Positions 9,153 to 19,100 of a stretch of 64,000 bases of DNA are shown here, piece by piece. This DNA comes from Novosphingobium lentum NBRC 107847. Lineage in GTDB: Bacteria; Pseudomonadota; Alphaproteobacteria; Sphingomonadales; Sphingomonadaceae. The stretch lies in NCBI RefSeq assembly GCF_001590965.1, contig NZ_BCTW01000017.1, positions 1 to 64,000 of the forward strand, in the 5' to 3' direction. The stretch's first letter is position 1. The number at the start of each line of letters is the position of its first letter. The position numbers and the translations under genes were made by a program. Below the pieces are notes generated by a model. The model made no database searches. It saw only the letters and a program-made list of their open reading frames with translations, and had not been told where the DNA came from.

Positions 9153-10157
9153 TCAATTCAGGCCGAAGCGCAGCAGGTCGTGGATGTGAACGATCCCGAC
9201 AGGGCGGTTGGGTCGCGCGGAATCGAGCCGGTTGACCACGAACGCCGACGTGATCTGGTTGTCGTTGAGATACAGCAGCGCATCGGCAGCCAGCATGTCG
9301 CTGGGTATCGTTTTGGGCGATCGGGTCATGACGCCACCGGCGTTGGCACTGTCGAGGATCGAGATATGCCGGCGCAGATCGCCATCGGTGATGATGCCGA
9401 CCAGGTCGCCCGCCCAGTCGACCACGCCGGCAATCCCGAAATGCCCGGAGGTCATCTTGGAAATCACGTCCGGCATCCCGGCGTCGATCGAAACCAGCGG
9501 CATGCGCGATGAACCGTGCATGATCTCCGCGATCGGGGTAAGCTGCAGCCCGATGCTGCCCCCGGGGTGCAATGCACGCAAGTTGTTCTTGGAAACACCG
9601 CGCATGTCCATCACCGCCATGGCCAGCGCATCGCCCATCGCCAGTTGCAACGTGGTCGATGTCGTAGGCGCGACGTTGGCGGTGCAGGCCTCGCGCAAGT
9701 TGGGCAGGCAGATGCCGATGTCGGCATAGTCCATGACCAGCGATGTCGGATGCGAGGCGACGCCGATGATCCGCACCTTGAGATTGCGGGCGTAGCTCAG
9801 GATCGCACTCAGTTCCGACGTGTTCCCGGAGTTCGACAGGACCAGCAGGACATCGCCACGAACCAACATGCCCAGATCGCCATGCGCAGCCTCGGCCGGG
9901 TGGATGAACACCGACGGGGTGCCGGTAGCGGCGAACGTCGCGGCCACTTTCCGGCTGATGTGCCCCGACTTGCCCATGCCGGTGACGACAAGCTGGCGTT
10001 CGGTGTTGAAGATCGCCTCGCACGCCGCGACGAAGCTGTCATCGATAGCACCTTCGAGTTCGGCAAGTGCTTCCGCCTCGATACGGATCACTTCGCGACC
10101 GCGGGCTATGATCTCATCGCTTCGCGTCTGATCTTCGGGAAACAACAGCTTTTTCAA
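9153..10157 (-). CDS. kdsD: KdsD/KpsF, arabinose 5-phosphate isomerase
   Basis: This enzyme interconverts ribulose 5-phosphate and arabinose 5-phosphate, the first committed step to Kdo. The 334-residue protein has an N-terminal SIS sugar-isomerase domain (VVTGMGKSGHISRKVAATFA at about residues 58-77, then HPAEAAHGDLGM and LSNSGNTSEL). Two CBS domains follow, including GIITDGDLRRH and the final VGIVHIHDLLRFGLN. The start is a TTG codon. The gene leads kdsB and kdsA, so the whole CMP-Kdo route is encoded beside the capsule export genes, as with kpsF and kpsU in group 2 loci. Confidence 0.95.
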   Translation of the reverse strand: MKKLLFPEDQTRSDEIIARGREVIRIEAEALAELEGAIDDSFVAACEAIFNTERQLVVTGMGKSGHISRKVAATFAATGTPSVFIHPAEAAHGDLGMLVRGDVLLVLSNSGNTSELSAILSYARNLKVRIIGVASHPTSLVMDYADIGICLPNLREACTANVAPTTSTTLQLAMGDALAMAVMDMRGVSKNNLRALHPGGSIGLQLTPIAEIMHGSSRMPLVSIDAGMPDVISKMTSGHFGIAGVVDWAGDLVGIITDGDLRRHISILDSANAGGVMTRSPKTIPSDMLAADALLYLNDNQITSAFVVNRLDSARPNRPVGIVHIHDLLRFGLN

Positions 10158-10483
10158 GTCTAACGATATCCCTTGGGCAGCCTTGGAAAAACTGGTTAAC
10201 TACTGATATCTTTTCAGTTTCGGACGCTCGATTAAGCAACTTTCGGCTGCCTAGTCAATTTGGTTTCGCTGCAAGCGCGAACGGCTGCCTGCAATTGCGA
10301 ACAAAATCGGCGCGACTCCGGCAATCTCCGCGCCTGTGAAACATTCCATCACTGCCTGAAACGTGAACCAACCCGTCCCGGCAACCGGCGTTTCGATCCC
10401 GACGCCGCATGTTCGATTCGCGCTGCGCGCAAACCCGGCCGTTCTCCAGTTACGCCAGTCCGGGCAAGCCCTGCGCAAGATCG
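10158..10483. other. Intergenic region before kdsD
   Basis: This 326-bp gap separates the end of the export lipoprotein gene from kdsD. A 12-base string AAAACTGGTTAA near 10187-10198 also occurs upstream of the tadG-like gene (3883-3894). A 75-codon frame (10251-10478, minus strand, TTG start) begins right behind the export gene and ends in a hydrophobic stretch followed by arginines. It resembles nothing I know, and I do not call it a gene. The kdsD promoter is presumably in the A+T-richer half at 10160-10260. Confidence 0.4.
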
Positions 10484-11722
10484 TCAGGGGACGGAGTTCA
10501 CCACGCCGACCACGGAAAACACCGTCGACGAGATTATTCCGAGAAACTTGCTGAAATCGACCAGCGGCGCATTGGAAACATAGGCGATGTCCTTGTTCCG
10601 GATCGGAAAATTTTGTGCGTAGAACAACGCTGAAGGCTCGCTCAGGTTGACGCGGTATATCACGGGAATCTTGCCGTCGGGGGTCAGCTTGGCGTCCTGG
10701 GAAATCGCAGGGTCGACAGCCGAAGGATCCTCGTAGCGAAAAATGAATACGCCTTTGACGTTGGAGCGATTGTCCTGCAGTCCGCCGATCCGGCCCAGCG
10801 CCTGCGCCAGGGTAAAGCCCGGACTTTCGAACGAGATTTCCGCATTGTTCCCGCTCGCTCCCATCGAGGTAAAGCTGTACGGCTGAAACAGCACGGTCAC
10901 GACATCGTTCGGCCGCAACACAACGTTCTGGCGGGGATCCTTGGAAACCTGCAGCAACGGCATTGTGTAGGTTCGCTCATCGCGGTTGAGCTGCACGACG
11001 CTTTTGCCGATGGACTGCTTCGTACCGCCCGCCGCCGCGATCACTTCCAGCAGGCGTTCGCCACGGGCACCCAATGCATAGCTTCCGCTTTGCCCGACAT
11101 CGCCCAGCACGGTGACGTTGGAACTGGCGTTGCCCACCCGGCGGACCATGACCTGCGGATCGTGGGCCTTGCCCTTCAGGCGGGCCGTGATTTCACGCTC
11201 GATCTCGCGCGGGGTGTGGCCAGCGGCGGGCACGGTACCTGCAAAAGGGACGAACACGCGGCCATCAAGTTCCACCACCTGCTGCGGCGAGCTCCAGCCG
11301 CGCGAGGTTGTAACGGCACTGACATTCGCGCCGCCAAGCGAGTTGCGCAGCGCGCTTTCCCCGCCCGAAGTGCCGTTGAACAGCACCGCCGGAGGCGCTT
11401 CGACCACCGAAATTTCCAGCACGTCCCCACGTCCAACGACCGTGGAGACGGGTGTTGCCTTGGCCAGGACATCCGAAAAGAGCGGCGCCTTGTCCGCTTC
11501 GATCAACCGGCTCGTGGTCGCGCTATCGACGTTGACGACCCGAATCACCGATGATCCGATCGGCGTCTGGTCGGCATGAAGGACCTTGCCTGTCGTGGGA
11601 CCGGTGGACCCCAGCGTGGTACATCCGGCCATCCCGCTTGCCCCAAGCATCAGCATGACGAGCGCCAGCGCTCTCAACGCATGTCGGGAATTGCGAACAG
11701 GATCGGTACGAAGAGAATTCAT
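10484..11722 (-). CDS. Outer-membrane polysaccharide export lipoprotein (OPX, KpsD/Wza family)
   Basis: OPX proteins form the channel through the periplasm and outer membrane for capsule export. The 412-residue precursor has a hydrophobic signal ending in a lipobox (SGMAGC, cysteine near residue 34). The polysaccharide-export domain follows (VVGRGDVLEISVVEAPP, then VELDGRVFVPFAGTVPAAG). Two SLBB-type beta-grasp domains come next (NVTVLGDVGQSGSYALG; GFTLAQALGRIGGLQD). The C-terminus is hydrophobic and amphipathic (FLGIISSTVFSVVGVVN), as expected for the helix that crosses the outer membrane. With kpsE, kpsM and kpsT in the same locus, this should be the outer-membrane partner of an ABC-type capsule exporter. 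Confidence 0.92.
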   Translation of the reverse strand: MNSLRTDPVRNSRHALRALALVMLMLGASGMAGCTTLGSTGPTTGKVLHADQTPIGSSVIRVVNVDSATTSRLIEADKAPLFSDVLAKATPVSTVVGRGDVLEISVVEAPPAVLFNGTSGGESALRNSLGGANVSAVTTSRGWSSPQQVVELDGRVFVPFAGTVPAAGHTPREIEREITARLKGKAHDPQVMVRRVGNASSNVTVLGDVGQSGSYALGARGERLLEVIAAAGGTKQSIGKSVVQLNRDERTYTMPLLQVSKDPRQNVVLRPNDVVTVLFQPYSFTSMGASGNNAEISFESPGFTLAQALGRIGGLQDNRSNVKGVFIFRYEDPSAVDPAISQDAKLTPDGKIPVIYRVNLSEPSALFYAQNFPIRNKDIAYVSNAPLVDFSKFLGIISSTVFSVVGVVNSVP

Positions 11723-11943
11723 CTATCTTGTGCTCGCGTAAAGAAAAAACCGGCTCGCGCACGACCCGTTCGCGGTCGCAATAGCGATCATCCTAGCGAA
11801 CCTCCACCTGAACTTGCCATGAAGTGCGAACTTGCTGCCGAAATCGCATGGCGACGGGAGGATCGCGCAGACCCGCCCGAATGGGCCGCAACGTACCAGA
11901 AGCTGGTGCGGGCGGCATGCGGGCATCCCCCATAGACGGCAGA

Positions 11944-13446
11944 TCAATCGATGCGGCGATTGCAGATTTCGAAGCAGCGCTCGTCGAAATCCTTGCCTGC
12001 AAGATCACCCTTCAGCCGCAGTTCGATCAGGAACGGAATGTCGCTCGCCGCGACCGGGAAGATCGCCGCCACTTCGGTCCAATCGCTGCCCAAATCGGCG
12101 GAGTGGACCAGCTTGCCGTTCAGGAAGACGTCGATTGCACCGCTTCCCGCGACCATTCTGGCGCCGAAGACCAACCGTTGCGCGCCGGTGTGCCGCAGCA
12201 GCCACCGCGTCCGCTGGAAACCGCGACGCCGCTCAAACGGGTCTTCCGGCGCCATCCAGCCGTTGAGGAGGCTGAACCAGTCCTGCCGATCGCCCGGGAA
12301 CGGCAGGTTGACGAGATCTTCGGGTGCCCAGGCCATCAACCGGGCAAATGCGGTCTCGGGCTCGGTCACCCACGCCGCGAGGATCCCGGCAGGCAGCACG
12401 AACGGGCTTTGCTTTTCGGCAGGTATGGCGAACGCTTCGCGCTTGGTCACGGCAACGCACAACCCGCCACCCGCCTGATCACGCAGCACCGCGATATTCT
12501 GCGGCCAGCAAGGCACCCAGCTATCGGGGAAACTGGCGTTACCCAACGATGACGCGCCCTCGATGGGAAGGCCATCGGGCACACTGGCAATCAGGGCAAG
12601 ATCGATATGGTCCGAATATGCTGCGAGCGTATCGTAGATGTCGCCGAAGCGAATGATGCCTTCGTTGATCCCCGACAACACGCCTTCATGGCGGTTGAAC
12701 ACTTCGAATTCGAGTGAATCATCCGACGAATCCGCGCGGGTCGGATCGCCGCAGGTGTACATGAACCCGCCGGGCTTGAGCACGCGCAGCATCTCGCGCA
12801 GCGCAACCGGTGCCGATCGCATGTGATGCAATGCGGCGTTGCAGCAGACGATGTCGAAACTGTCGTCCTGGAACGGCAACGCGTGGGAAAAACCCCCGAC
12901 CCAGCGCGCTTCGGGCAGGCCCTTCTTGCCGAGCGCGACGATCATCGGCGAATAGTCGATGCAAGTCACGCTGGCGCCGCTGTCCACCAGCGGCACGCTG
13001 TCGAAGCCGAAACCCGCGCCGACGTTGAGGATCGATTTTCCGGTCAGATCCTTGCCGAACAGCATCGCGTGCGATTGCATCCATTCGTGGTAACGATGGT
13101 CGGCAAACCACGGCGCGCGTACCATATCATCCGGATGCGAACGCACGAAATCGGCTTTGTCCGGAGCATCGTGGTACTGCCCCAGCAACGTGTGGAGATA
13201 ACGGGAAAACCCGACGTCGATCGGCGTCTGGTTCATCTCGCCGGTCGCCACGACTTCGATCAGCCCGAGAAAATCCTCCGGTTCGAATCCGCCCATGAAA
13301 GGGACGCCATCGACAATGTCATGCAGGCCGCCACAGTCGCCGCACGCAATGGCGCCATGCTGGATGCGCTCGGACGGCGCCCTGTCGTGGGCCTGCAACT
13401 GCGTTCCGTTGCAATAGACGCAGCGCAAGTCCGTCAAAACGTCCAT
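11944..13446 (-). CDS. SAM methyltransferase with zinc-ribbon and C-terminal beta domain
   Basis: The 500-residue protein has three parts. Residues 9-38 hold two CxxC pairs (C9/C12 and C35/C38), a Trm112-like zinc ribbon. Residues about 130-240 are a class I methyltransferase with motif I LNVGAGFGF (140-148), an acidic residue at D164 and FDIVCCNAALHHM. From about residue 375 to the end is a beta-rich domain (SGAIDVFLNGKLVHSADLG) that resembles extra domains on two capsule glycosyltransferases nearby. The frame opens at 13509, but ATG at 13446 gives the natural MDVLTDLRCVYC start. A role in modifying a capsule sugar is inferred from location. Confidence 0.82.
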   Translation of the reverse strand: MDVLTDLRCVYCNGTQLQAHDRAPSERIQHGAIACGDCGGLHDIVDGVPFMGGFEPEDFLGLIEVVATGEMNQTPIDVGFSRYLHTLLGQYHDAPDKADFVRSHPDDMVRAPWFADHRYHEWMQSHAMLFGKDLTGKSILNVGAGFGFDSVPLVDSGASVTCIDYSPMIVALGKKGLPEARWVGGFSHALPFQDDSFDIVCCNAALHHMRSAPVALREMLRVLKPGGFMYTCGDPTRADSSDDSLEFEVFNRHEGVLSGINEGIIRFGDIYDTLAAYSDHIDLALIASVPDGLPIEGASSLGNASFPDSWVPCWPQNIAVLRDQAGGGLCVAVTKREAFAIPAEKQSPFVLPAGILAAWVTEPETAFARLMAWAPEDLVNLPFPGDRQDWFSLLNGWMAPEDPFERRRGFQRTRWLLRHTGAQRLVFGARMVAGSGAIDVFLNGKLVHSADLGSDWTEVAAIFPVAASDIPFLIELRLKGDLAGKDFDERCFEICNRRID

Positions 13447-13489
13447 CACAGTCGATAATCCCCTATTGTTCCGAACCGAACGGTCATGG

Positions 13490-14251
13490 CTAGAACACGA
13501 AGCCGCCAAGCACCATATCAGGACGGGCCGGTGTGCATGGCATGTCCAGTGGCGTGGGAAAGGTCTCGTCGGTCTGCGCGAATTCGTAGCTCGACCGCCG
13601 CGCCCAGGTTAGTTCCAGCGTTCCGGGGATAGCAAGACCGGCGATCCTGGCGAAGGTGTCATTGTTGTTCGCATGGACGTGAACAACCTGATGCGTCTGG
13701 TGGAGTTTGGTCAATGCCCGCTCCGCCCGTTCCAGCCACGCCAGGTTACGAACATTGCCAAAACTGTGGAACTCACCGGCGATTTGGTCGAACTGGGCCA
13801 GGATCGCGGGGTCGATCTGATCATAGGTATCCCACTCGTGCCCTTCGATATCGATCTTGAGAAACAGCTTTTCGTTGCCCTCATGCCCGTTCTGCCGAAC
13901 CAGCGTGTCGAGCCGACGCATCTCGGGCAGCCAGTCGTCGCTGGCTGCGATCCCGATCTTGTGAAAGTGGAACCGCGGATGAGCGACCGGCGGACCATCG
14001 ACGGTATGGTCGTACTGATAGATTTCGATACCGAAATCAGCCATCAGTTCATCGAACGAAACGTCATCCGAAATGCCCAGCGAGTAGATGACCTCGGCTT
14101 TTTCGACCGTTGAAAGAACGACATAGCCGCCGTCCCAATCCCGTCCGTATCGCTTCTTTTCAACACCGACGGCCTTCATCGGCCGCATCAAGCCAAGCAG
14201 GCTCCTCAGGCGATCCTGGGTCGCCTGATCCTGAACGACATCATATTCCAT
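13490..14251 (-). CDS. Methyltransf_22/FkbM-like methyltransferase
   Basis: The 253-residue protein carries DWDGGYVVL near residue 40, a signature of the Methyltransf_22 group, and LKIDIEGHEWD near residue 130, shared with FkbM-type O-methyltransferases. The loop that binds the methyl donor is the atypical SLGISDDVSFD. I placed the start at ATG 14251, after GGGAAA, rather than at the upstream in-frame start 14299. It lies between two other methyltransferase genes on the same strand. Together they suggest several O-methylations of the capsule repeat unit; the acceptor sugars are unknown. Confidence 0.78.
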   Translation of the reverse strand: MEYDVVQDQATQDRLRSLLGLMRPMKAVGVEKKRYGRDWDGGYVVLSTVEKAEVIYSLGISDDVSFDELMADFGIEIYQYDHTVDGPPVAHPRFHFHKIGIAASDDWLPEMRRLDTLVRQNGHEGNEKLFLKIDIEGHEWDTYDQIDPAILAQFDQIAGEFHSFGNVRNLAWLERAERALTKLHQTHQVVHVHANNNDTFARIAGLAIPGTLELTWARRSSYEFAQTDETFPTPLDMPCTPARPDMVLGGFVF

Positions 14252-14473
14252 TTCCAGATTTCCCGACTGACAAGGGTTGGTGGAACCTGTGCCGTACACA
14301 ACGGCGAGGCATAGTCTGGCGGCATCCGTTATTCAATGTGCCCGCCTGGCGACCGCAACTGAGTGGGTGTGACTGATTGGGGTGATCGACTGGACCTGAC
14401 GGACTGGAACAACCCGATCCGGACCGTTTCCGGTACGGCTTCTGCGCCGCAAACCCGGTATCGGCGTCACGCG

Positions 14474-15082
14474 TTACGCCCGGTCACCCAAAATCAGGCA
14501 GGCTTCCTTTTCCACGAACACTTCGTAGGCGATGAAAGATTCCCGGTAGATGACTGCGGCGCCCATCGAAAACGGCGCATCGGTCAACCTGATCGCACGT
14601 CCCTCACCCGGATTGATGTCGACATTCACCCACTTATCGGGAAAAATATCGTTGGTGATGACCATCATCTTGGATTTTGTCTTCAACACACCCAGCGAGT
14701 GCTTGATAACTTCGACCGGAAGGTGCTGCATTACGTCCTTTGAAATGACCAGGTCGACTTCCGGCAATTCGTCCATGGAATCATAGGTCATGAACTTGAC
14801 ATTCGCGGTTTGGAAATCCCGCTTGTTGTCTTCAATGACCTGTTCGACCACATCCACGCCGGTGTAGTCTATGCCTTCCCAATTTATGAACCTGGAAAAC
14901 TGCCAGTCGCCGCACCCGTAATCGAGGACGGATTTGATGTTGTTCCACTTCATGAAATTCGAGATAAAATGGATGTAATTCAGATTGTAGATCGGCATGG
15001 AACCGGTGCCGGATCCTTTTCCCCAGACATTGTTTTCATAAATTCCGCTGAATGCGGACTTAATCTCGTCCAGTCGTTCCAT
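14474..15082 (-). CDS. Class I SAM-dependent methyltransferase, low G+C
   Basis: The 202-residue product has motif I VLDYGCGDWQFSRF (about residues 52-65), then YTGVDVVEQVI, and LVISKDVMQHLP in the motif II/post-II region, typical of small-molecule or sugar methyltransferases. ATG at 15082 is preceded by GAGAGG seven bases upstream. Base composition is clearly poorer in G+C than the rest of the locus, and the protein is rich in Lys, Asn, Ile and Tyr, which suggests separate acquisition. It is the first gene of the leftward methyltransferase group. Confidence 0.82.
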   Translation of the reverse strand: MERLDEIKSAFSGIYENNVWGKGSGTGSMPIYNLNYIHFISNFMKWNNIKSVLDYGCGDWQFSRFINWEGIDYTGVDVVEQVIEDNKRDFQTANVKFMTYDSMDELPEVDLVISKDVMQHLPVEVIKHSLGVLKTKSKMMVITNDIFPDKWVNVDINPGEGRAIRLTDAPFSMGAAVIYRESFIAYEVFVEKEACLILGDRA

Positions 15083-15395
15083 CAATCGGCCTCTCGCTAA
15101 ATCGGATACGTTCGAAATCTACAAATGCCCTGAACCTCGAGAAAGCTCAACGGGCGCAAATCGGCATAGTTTTTGAGGTGCCTATGGGTGAATTGTGCAA
15201 CATTGGCGACATATTGACCGGTTCGCGCTGCGTTCAATTTCACTTTCCGCGTTGATAAAGAGATCGGCTCTCCTGCTGTCCCGACAGCGTCTACCGTCCG
15301 ACGCAAGTGGTCGCAAGCAATTGTCGTTTTGCGCAGCATGAATCGATGCTACACGCGCCCGACATACCGAGCAGCGCCTCGCGATCACGGCAGAT
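15083..15395. promoter_or_regulatory. Divergent promoter region with a possible FkbM remnant
   Basis: This 313-bp gap separates the leftward methyltransferase genes from a rightward glycosyltransferase gene, so it should hold promoters for both. On the minus strand at about 15100-15129 it encodes GICRFRTYPI just before a stop. That string differs in one residue from GICRFRSYPI in the FkbM-type gene at 19698-21536. The rest of that 80-codon frame shows no convincing similarity. No clear promoter boxes were identified. Confidence 0.4.
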
Positions 15396-16163
15396 ATGAT
15401 GAAAATATCAGTTATTACAGTATCTTATAACGCAGCCTCGGAGATCGACCCGACGTTGCGTAGCGTCGCGGGGCAGACGTACCGGGATATCGAATACCTG
15501 GTGATCGACGGTGGATCCACCGACGGCACGATCGGCATCGTCCAGCGCTATGGCGACGCGATCGACACGTTCGTGTCCGAACCGGACGGCGGCATCTATG
15601 ACGCGATGAACAAGGCGCTGCGGCTGGCCACCGGCGATGCCGTGATCTTCATGAACGCGGGCGACTATTTCTATTCGCCCTACATCGTCGAACTCGCCGC
15701 CGAATTCATGACCACCAACCCCGCAGCCGACGTCGTCTATGGCGGTATCGAAGTGCGTTATCCTGACGGCAGGGTGAGCGAATTCATGCCGCCCGATGCC
15801 AGCCAGGCGCTGGATTTCCTGATCTGTGGGTCGTTGCCGCACCAGGGCACATTCGCGCGTCGCCGCGCCTTCGCCTGCTCGGGGCTGTTCGACACGCGCT
15901 GGCGCAGCCACGCCGACTACGACTGGTTCGTCAAAGTTGCCAGCGATCCGCGCATCGTGCTGCAGCGGGCAGACTTCATGGTGGCGTCGTTCGGCCTCGG
16001 CGGCGTGTCGGGCCAGCTTGAGCGCGGCGAGCGTGAGCGGCACGCGATCCAGAACGCGCTGCCACTGTATCGCCAGCCCGACTGGATGCAGAAGCGCATC
16101 GAAGCGTACCAGGAACAATACATCGGTCTGCGCCTGGAAAACGAACGGCTGACGGCGTCCTGA
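15396..16163 (+). CDS. Glycosyltransferase family 2 (GT-A fold)
   Basis: The 255-residue protein is a compact GT2 enzyme. It starts ISVITVSYNAASEIDPTL, continues with YLVIDGGSTDGT (about residues 36-47) and the SEPDGGIYDAMNKAL segment, and has the nucleotide-sugar/metal strand VIFMNAGDYF near residue 85. No membrane helix is present, so it should act at the inner face of the cytoplasmic membrane. It is similar in layout to enzymes that add single sugars to capsule or O-antigen chains. It lies alone on the plus strand and is convergent with the large glycosyltransferase gene, 25 bp away. Confidence 0.9.
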   Translation: MMKISVITVSYNAASEIDPTLRSVAGQTYRDIEYLVIDGGSTDGTIGIVQRYGDAIDTFVSEPDGGIYDAMNKALRLATGDAVIFMNAGDYFYSPYIVELAAEFMTTNPAADVVYGGIEVRYPDGRVSEFMPPDASQALDFLICGSLPHQGTFARRRAFACSGLFDTRWRSHADYDWFVKVASDPRIVLQRADFMVASFGLGGVSGQLERGERERHAIQNALPLYRQPDWMQKRIEAYQEQYIGLRLENERLTAS

Positions 16164-16188
16164 TCGCCACGGCTCGGCGTCCCAAACC

Positions 16189-19100
16189 TCAGTTCAGCCT
16201 CAGCGAGACGCCGTACACCGCCACGTATCGCGACTGGTTGTCTGAACCGCCGCGCGCTGCCTCCACCTTCACTTCCACCAGTCCGGGCGACACCGACACC
16301 GGCAGAACAAGGTGCCACTCATGGTCCCAGCCCGCTTCAGGCAGCCGGATCTCGTCGATCACCTCATCACCCACCGTGATGCGCAAGCCCTGCTCGGGCT
16401 CGAGATTGCCAAAGTCGATCTCGAGCACGGCTTCGCCTTCATGATCCGACGCGAAGACCAAACGGCTGACCGGCTCCACCTGCCAGCGAAACAGCCGCGA
16501 AATACCGGACTCCGGGTAAGGGCCTTCCAACTCGGACAGGCCCTCCGTCCGGATCAGCGTCAACGGGCTGTCGACGAGCGTAGCCGCCATTTCATCAATG
16601 GCGCCGGACATATCCCGCCCAGGCCCCGACGCATGGACCGAGGCAGAGCCTTCACGCCCGGATCGAATATCCGATTCATCGTGCGATCGCAGGCGCGCAT
16701 ACGCCACTGCAAGGCGCCGTTCGATGGCGATCATCAGGCTGGTATGCTGCGGATCGGGCGCGGCTGCATGGTGGACGGACGACGCCGGAATCAGCGCTTG
16801 CGACGCCGTCGCCAAGCCGCGCGTGGAGGACGCCAGTTCGCGTTTCAGATCGAACATCGCTCGGCGGACGTCGCTGGCGGCAACTTCCGCTGCGCGACGC
16901 CGTTCCGCATCGATTAAGGCATCCTCAAGCGCATGGGCGTTGATGCGCAAGGCGCCCGAACGAATGTTTGCGACCGTCGCGATGCAGTAGTCGGCGATTT
17001 GCCGCGCGGTGCGTTCCTGATCGAACTTGGCAGATTGCAGCCTGCCGGCCGCAATGATCGGACCGCGCCGCCGTTCATCGCGTACGCTATCGATCGCCGC
17101 GATCAGCGAACCCGGATCGTTCGGGTCGAAATAGATTCCGGCGTCCCCCGCCACTTCGGGGATGGATGAATTGCGACAGACCAGCGCCGGGCATCCAACC
17201 GCCATAGCCTCTACTATGGGCAAGCCGAACCCTTCGAGCGACGATGGACAGATATAGGCCAGCGCGGACGCATAGCACGCCCGCAAGTCTTCATCGTCGA
17301 GCTGCAGCAGCCTGACATCCTCGTCGCCAAGGAAGGCCTTGCCCGCTTCCTCCAGTTCCGGCTGCCCACCCACGCAGACCAGCAGCGGCCGGCTTTTGGG
17401 CGTCATCAAGGCCAGCGCGGAAAACACCACCGCGCCGTTCTTGTACCCCTTCCAGCCGAACCGTTCGCCGACCAGCATGACGAACGGCCTGTTGATCCCG
17501 TGTTTCTGCCGAAAGCTCCGAACTTCGACGTCGTCACACGGCCGGAACACGTCCGTGACCGAATTGTGCGCAACCAGCACGTTGTCGATCGCCACGCCGG
17601 GGTGGAATTCGCACATGTCGTTGGCCGAACTTTGCGAAACCATGATGTGTCCGGCAGCGTATTGGATAGCCCGCCGCTTTTGCCGCCACCACAGATCGTC
17701 GAGTTCGAAACCCATGCGTTCCGGAATCATGTCGTGCCCGAAGAACACCGTCGGCGTGCTGGTCGGCGTGGTGTAATACGTCGAAATGAATAGGTCGGCC
17801 TGCTCGCTGTCGCAGATTTCCTGCAGGTAGCGCGCATCGCCATCGACCGTGTCCCAGGAATGCGCGTCGATCGTACGATAGATCACGCCGTCGATCCGTG
17901 GCGCGGTCTTCCCCCGATCCAGCAGCACGACATTGTCGGCAAAGCCCGACATGACCCAGGCCTTGAGCAAATTGATCCAGACGCGCGCGATGCCGCTGGA
18001 TCCGAGCTGGAAGAACACACCATCGATAAGAATCCGCGGCTTGCGCCGCGCGCTACGCGCATCGCGCAGCGCTTGCAGTTCGTCGGGTCCGCGAAATGCC
18101 CAGGTGCCATTTTCGACATGGGCCAGCGGTGTCCAGCCGAGCCGGTCGACAGTATCGAACATCGTGTCGTCGGTGACCCACGCGAAAAAGTCGCGCAGAT
18201 GGCCCGATCCGGTATCGTGCGCCTGAAGCGCGCGCCATTGCGTTACGGCATCGGCGTAACCGTAATAGGATTCCTTGAATTGCGCCTGTTCGGGGGTGCT
18301 GTAGGCGAAGTGATCGAACACCGCGCCACAGGCTTCCATTTCGCGGTGGGTGAACGGCGCCCGTTTTCCCACGTCGTAGGACTCGCCGCGACCGTCGAAC
18401 CCGGCAAGAACCGGAGGTTCGTGCTTGTCCCAGATCATCCCCGGATCGAACCGCCAAACGCGCAACCATTCCTGGTTCGGATTTTGCGCATAGTTCAGCC
18501 GCGTTGAAATGCCCTTGTCGGGGCCGACGAAATAATTGCACCAGAACCACGCCGCACTGCGATCGGGCTCCTCGACGAACTTGCGCCGGACGGTTTCGAC
18601 TTGCGCCGCCGTCCACAATTCATCGGCGTCGATCTGCCACAACAGGCACGGCTCCGTGATGTGCGGGATCGGCGCGCTGACCATCTCGAGCTTGCCGTCC
18701 CAGAACACGTCGTCGGGCTTGCGATAGACCGTGACCTTGTTGGGATAGCGGCGTTGGAGATCATCGAGATATTCGGTCGTCCCATCGTTGCTCTTGCCGC
18801 GTCGATGGATGCTGTCGGGGATGTGTCCACCCGACGCAACGCTCCAGGCGGTATCCTTTACCAGTGATGCCACGCCTTCGATGACATGCCAGTGCCACGG
18901 ACATTCCAGATCGAGCAGCATCTGTTCGTGATAACGAATGAACGGTTCGCCGTTCAGGACGATGGTGAAAAAATGGACAGGCAAATTGGAATTCGAACGG
19001 TCGCGCTGTACGAACAATGCCCAGCCTCCTTGTTCATGATCATTGCTGGCAGCAAGCAGATAGTCGGTATCGGCATAAAGCCGGGCGAAGGCGGCGGCGC

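Noticed and set aside
10251..10478. 75-codon frame behind the export lipoprotein gene
   Set aside because: It has only a TTG start, no ribosome-binding site that I can see, and no recognised domain; the hydrophobic tail alone is not enough.
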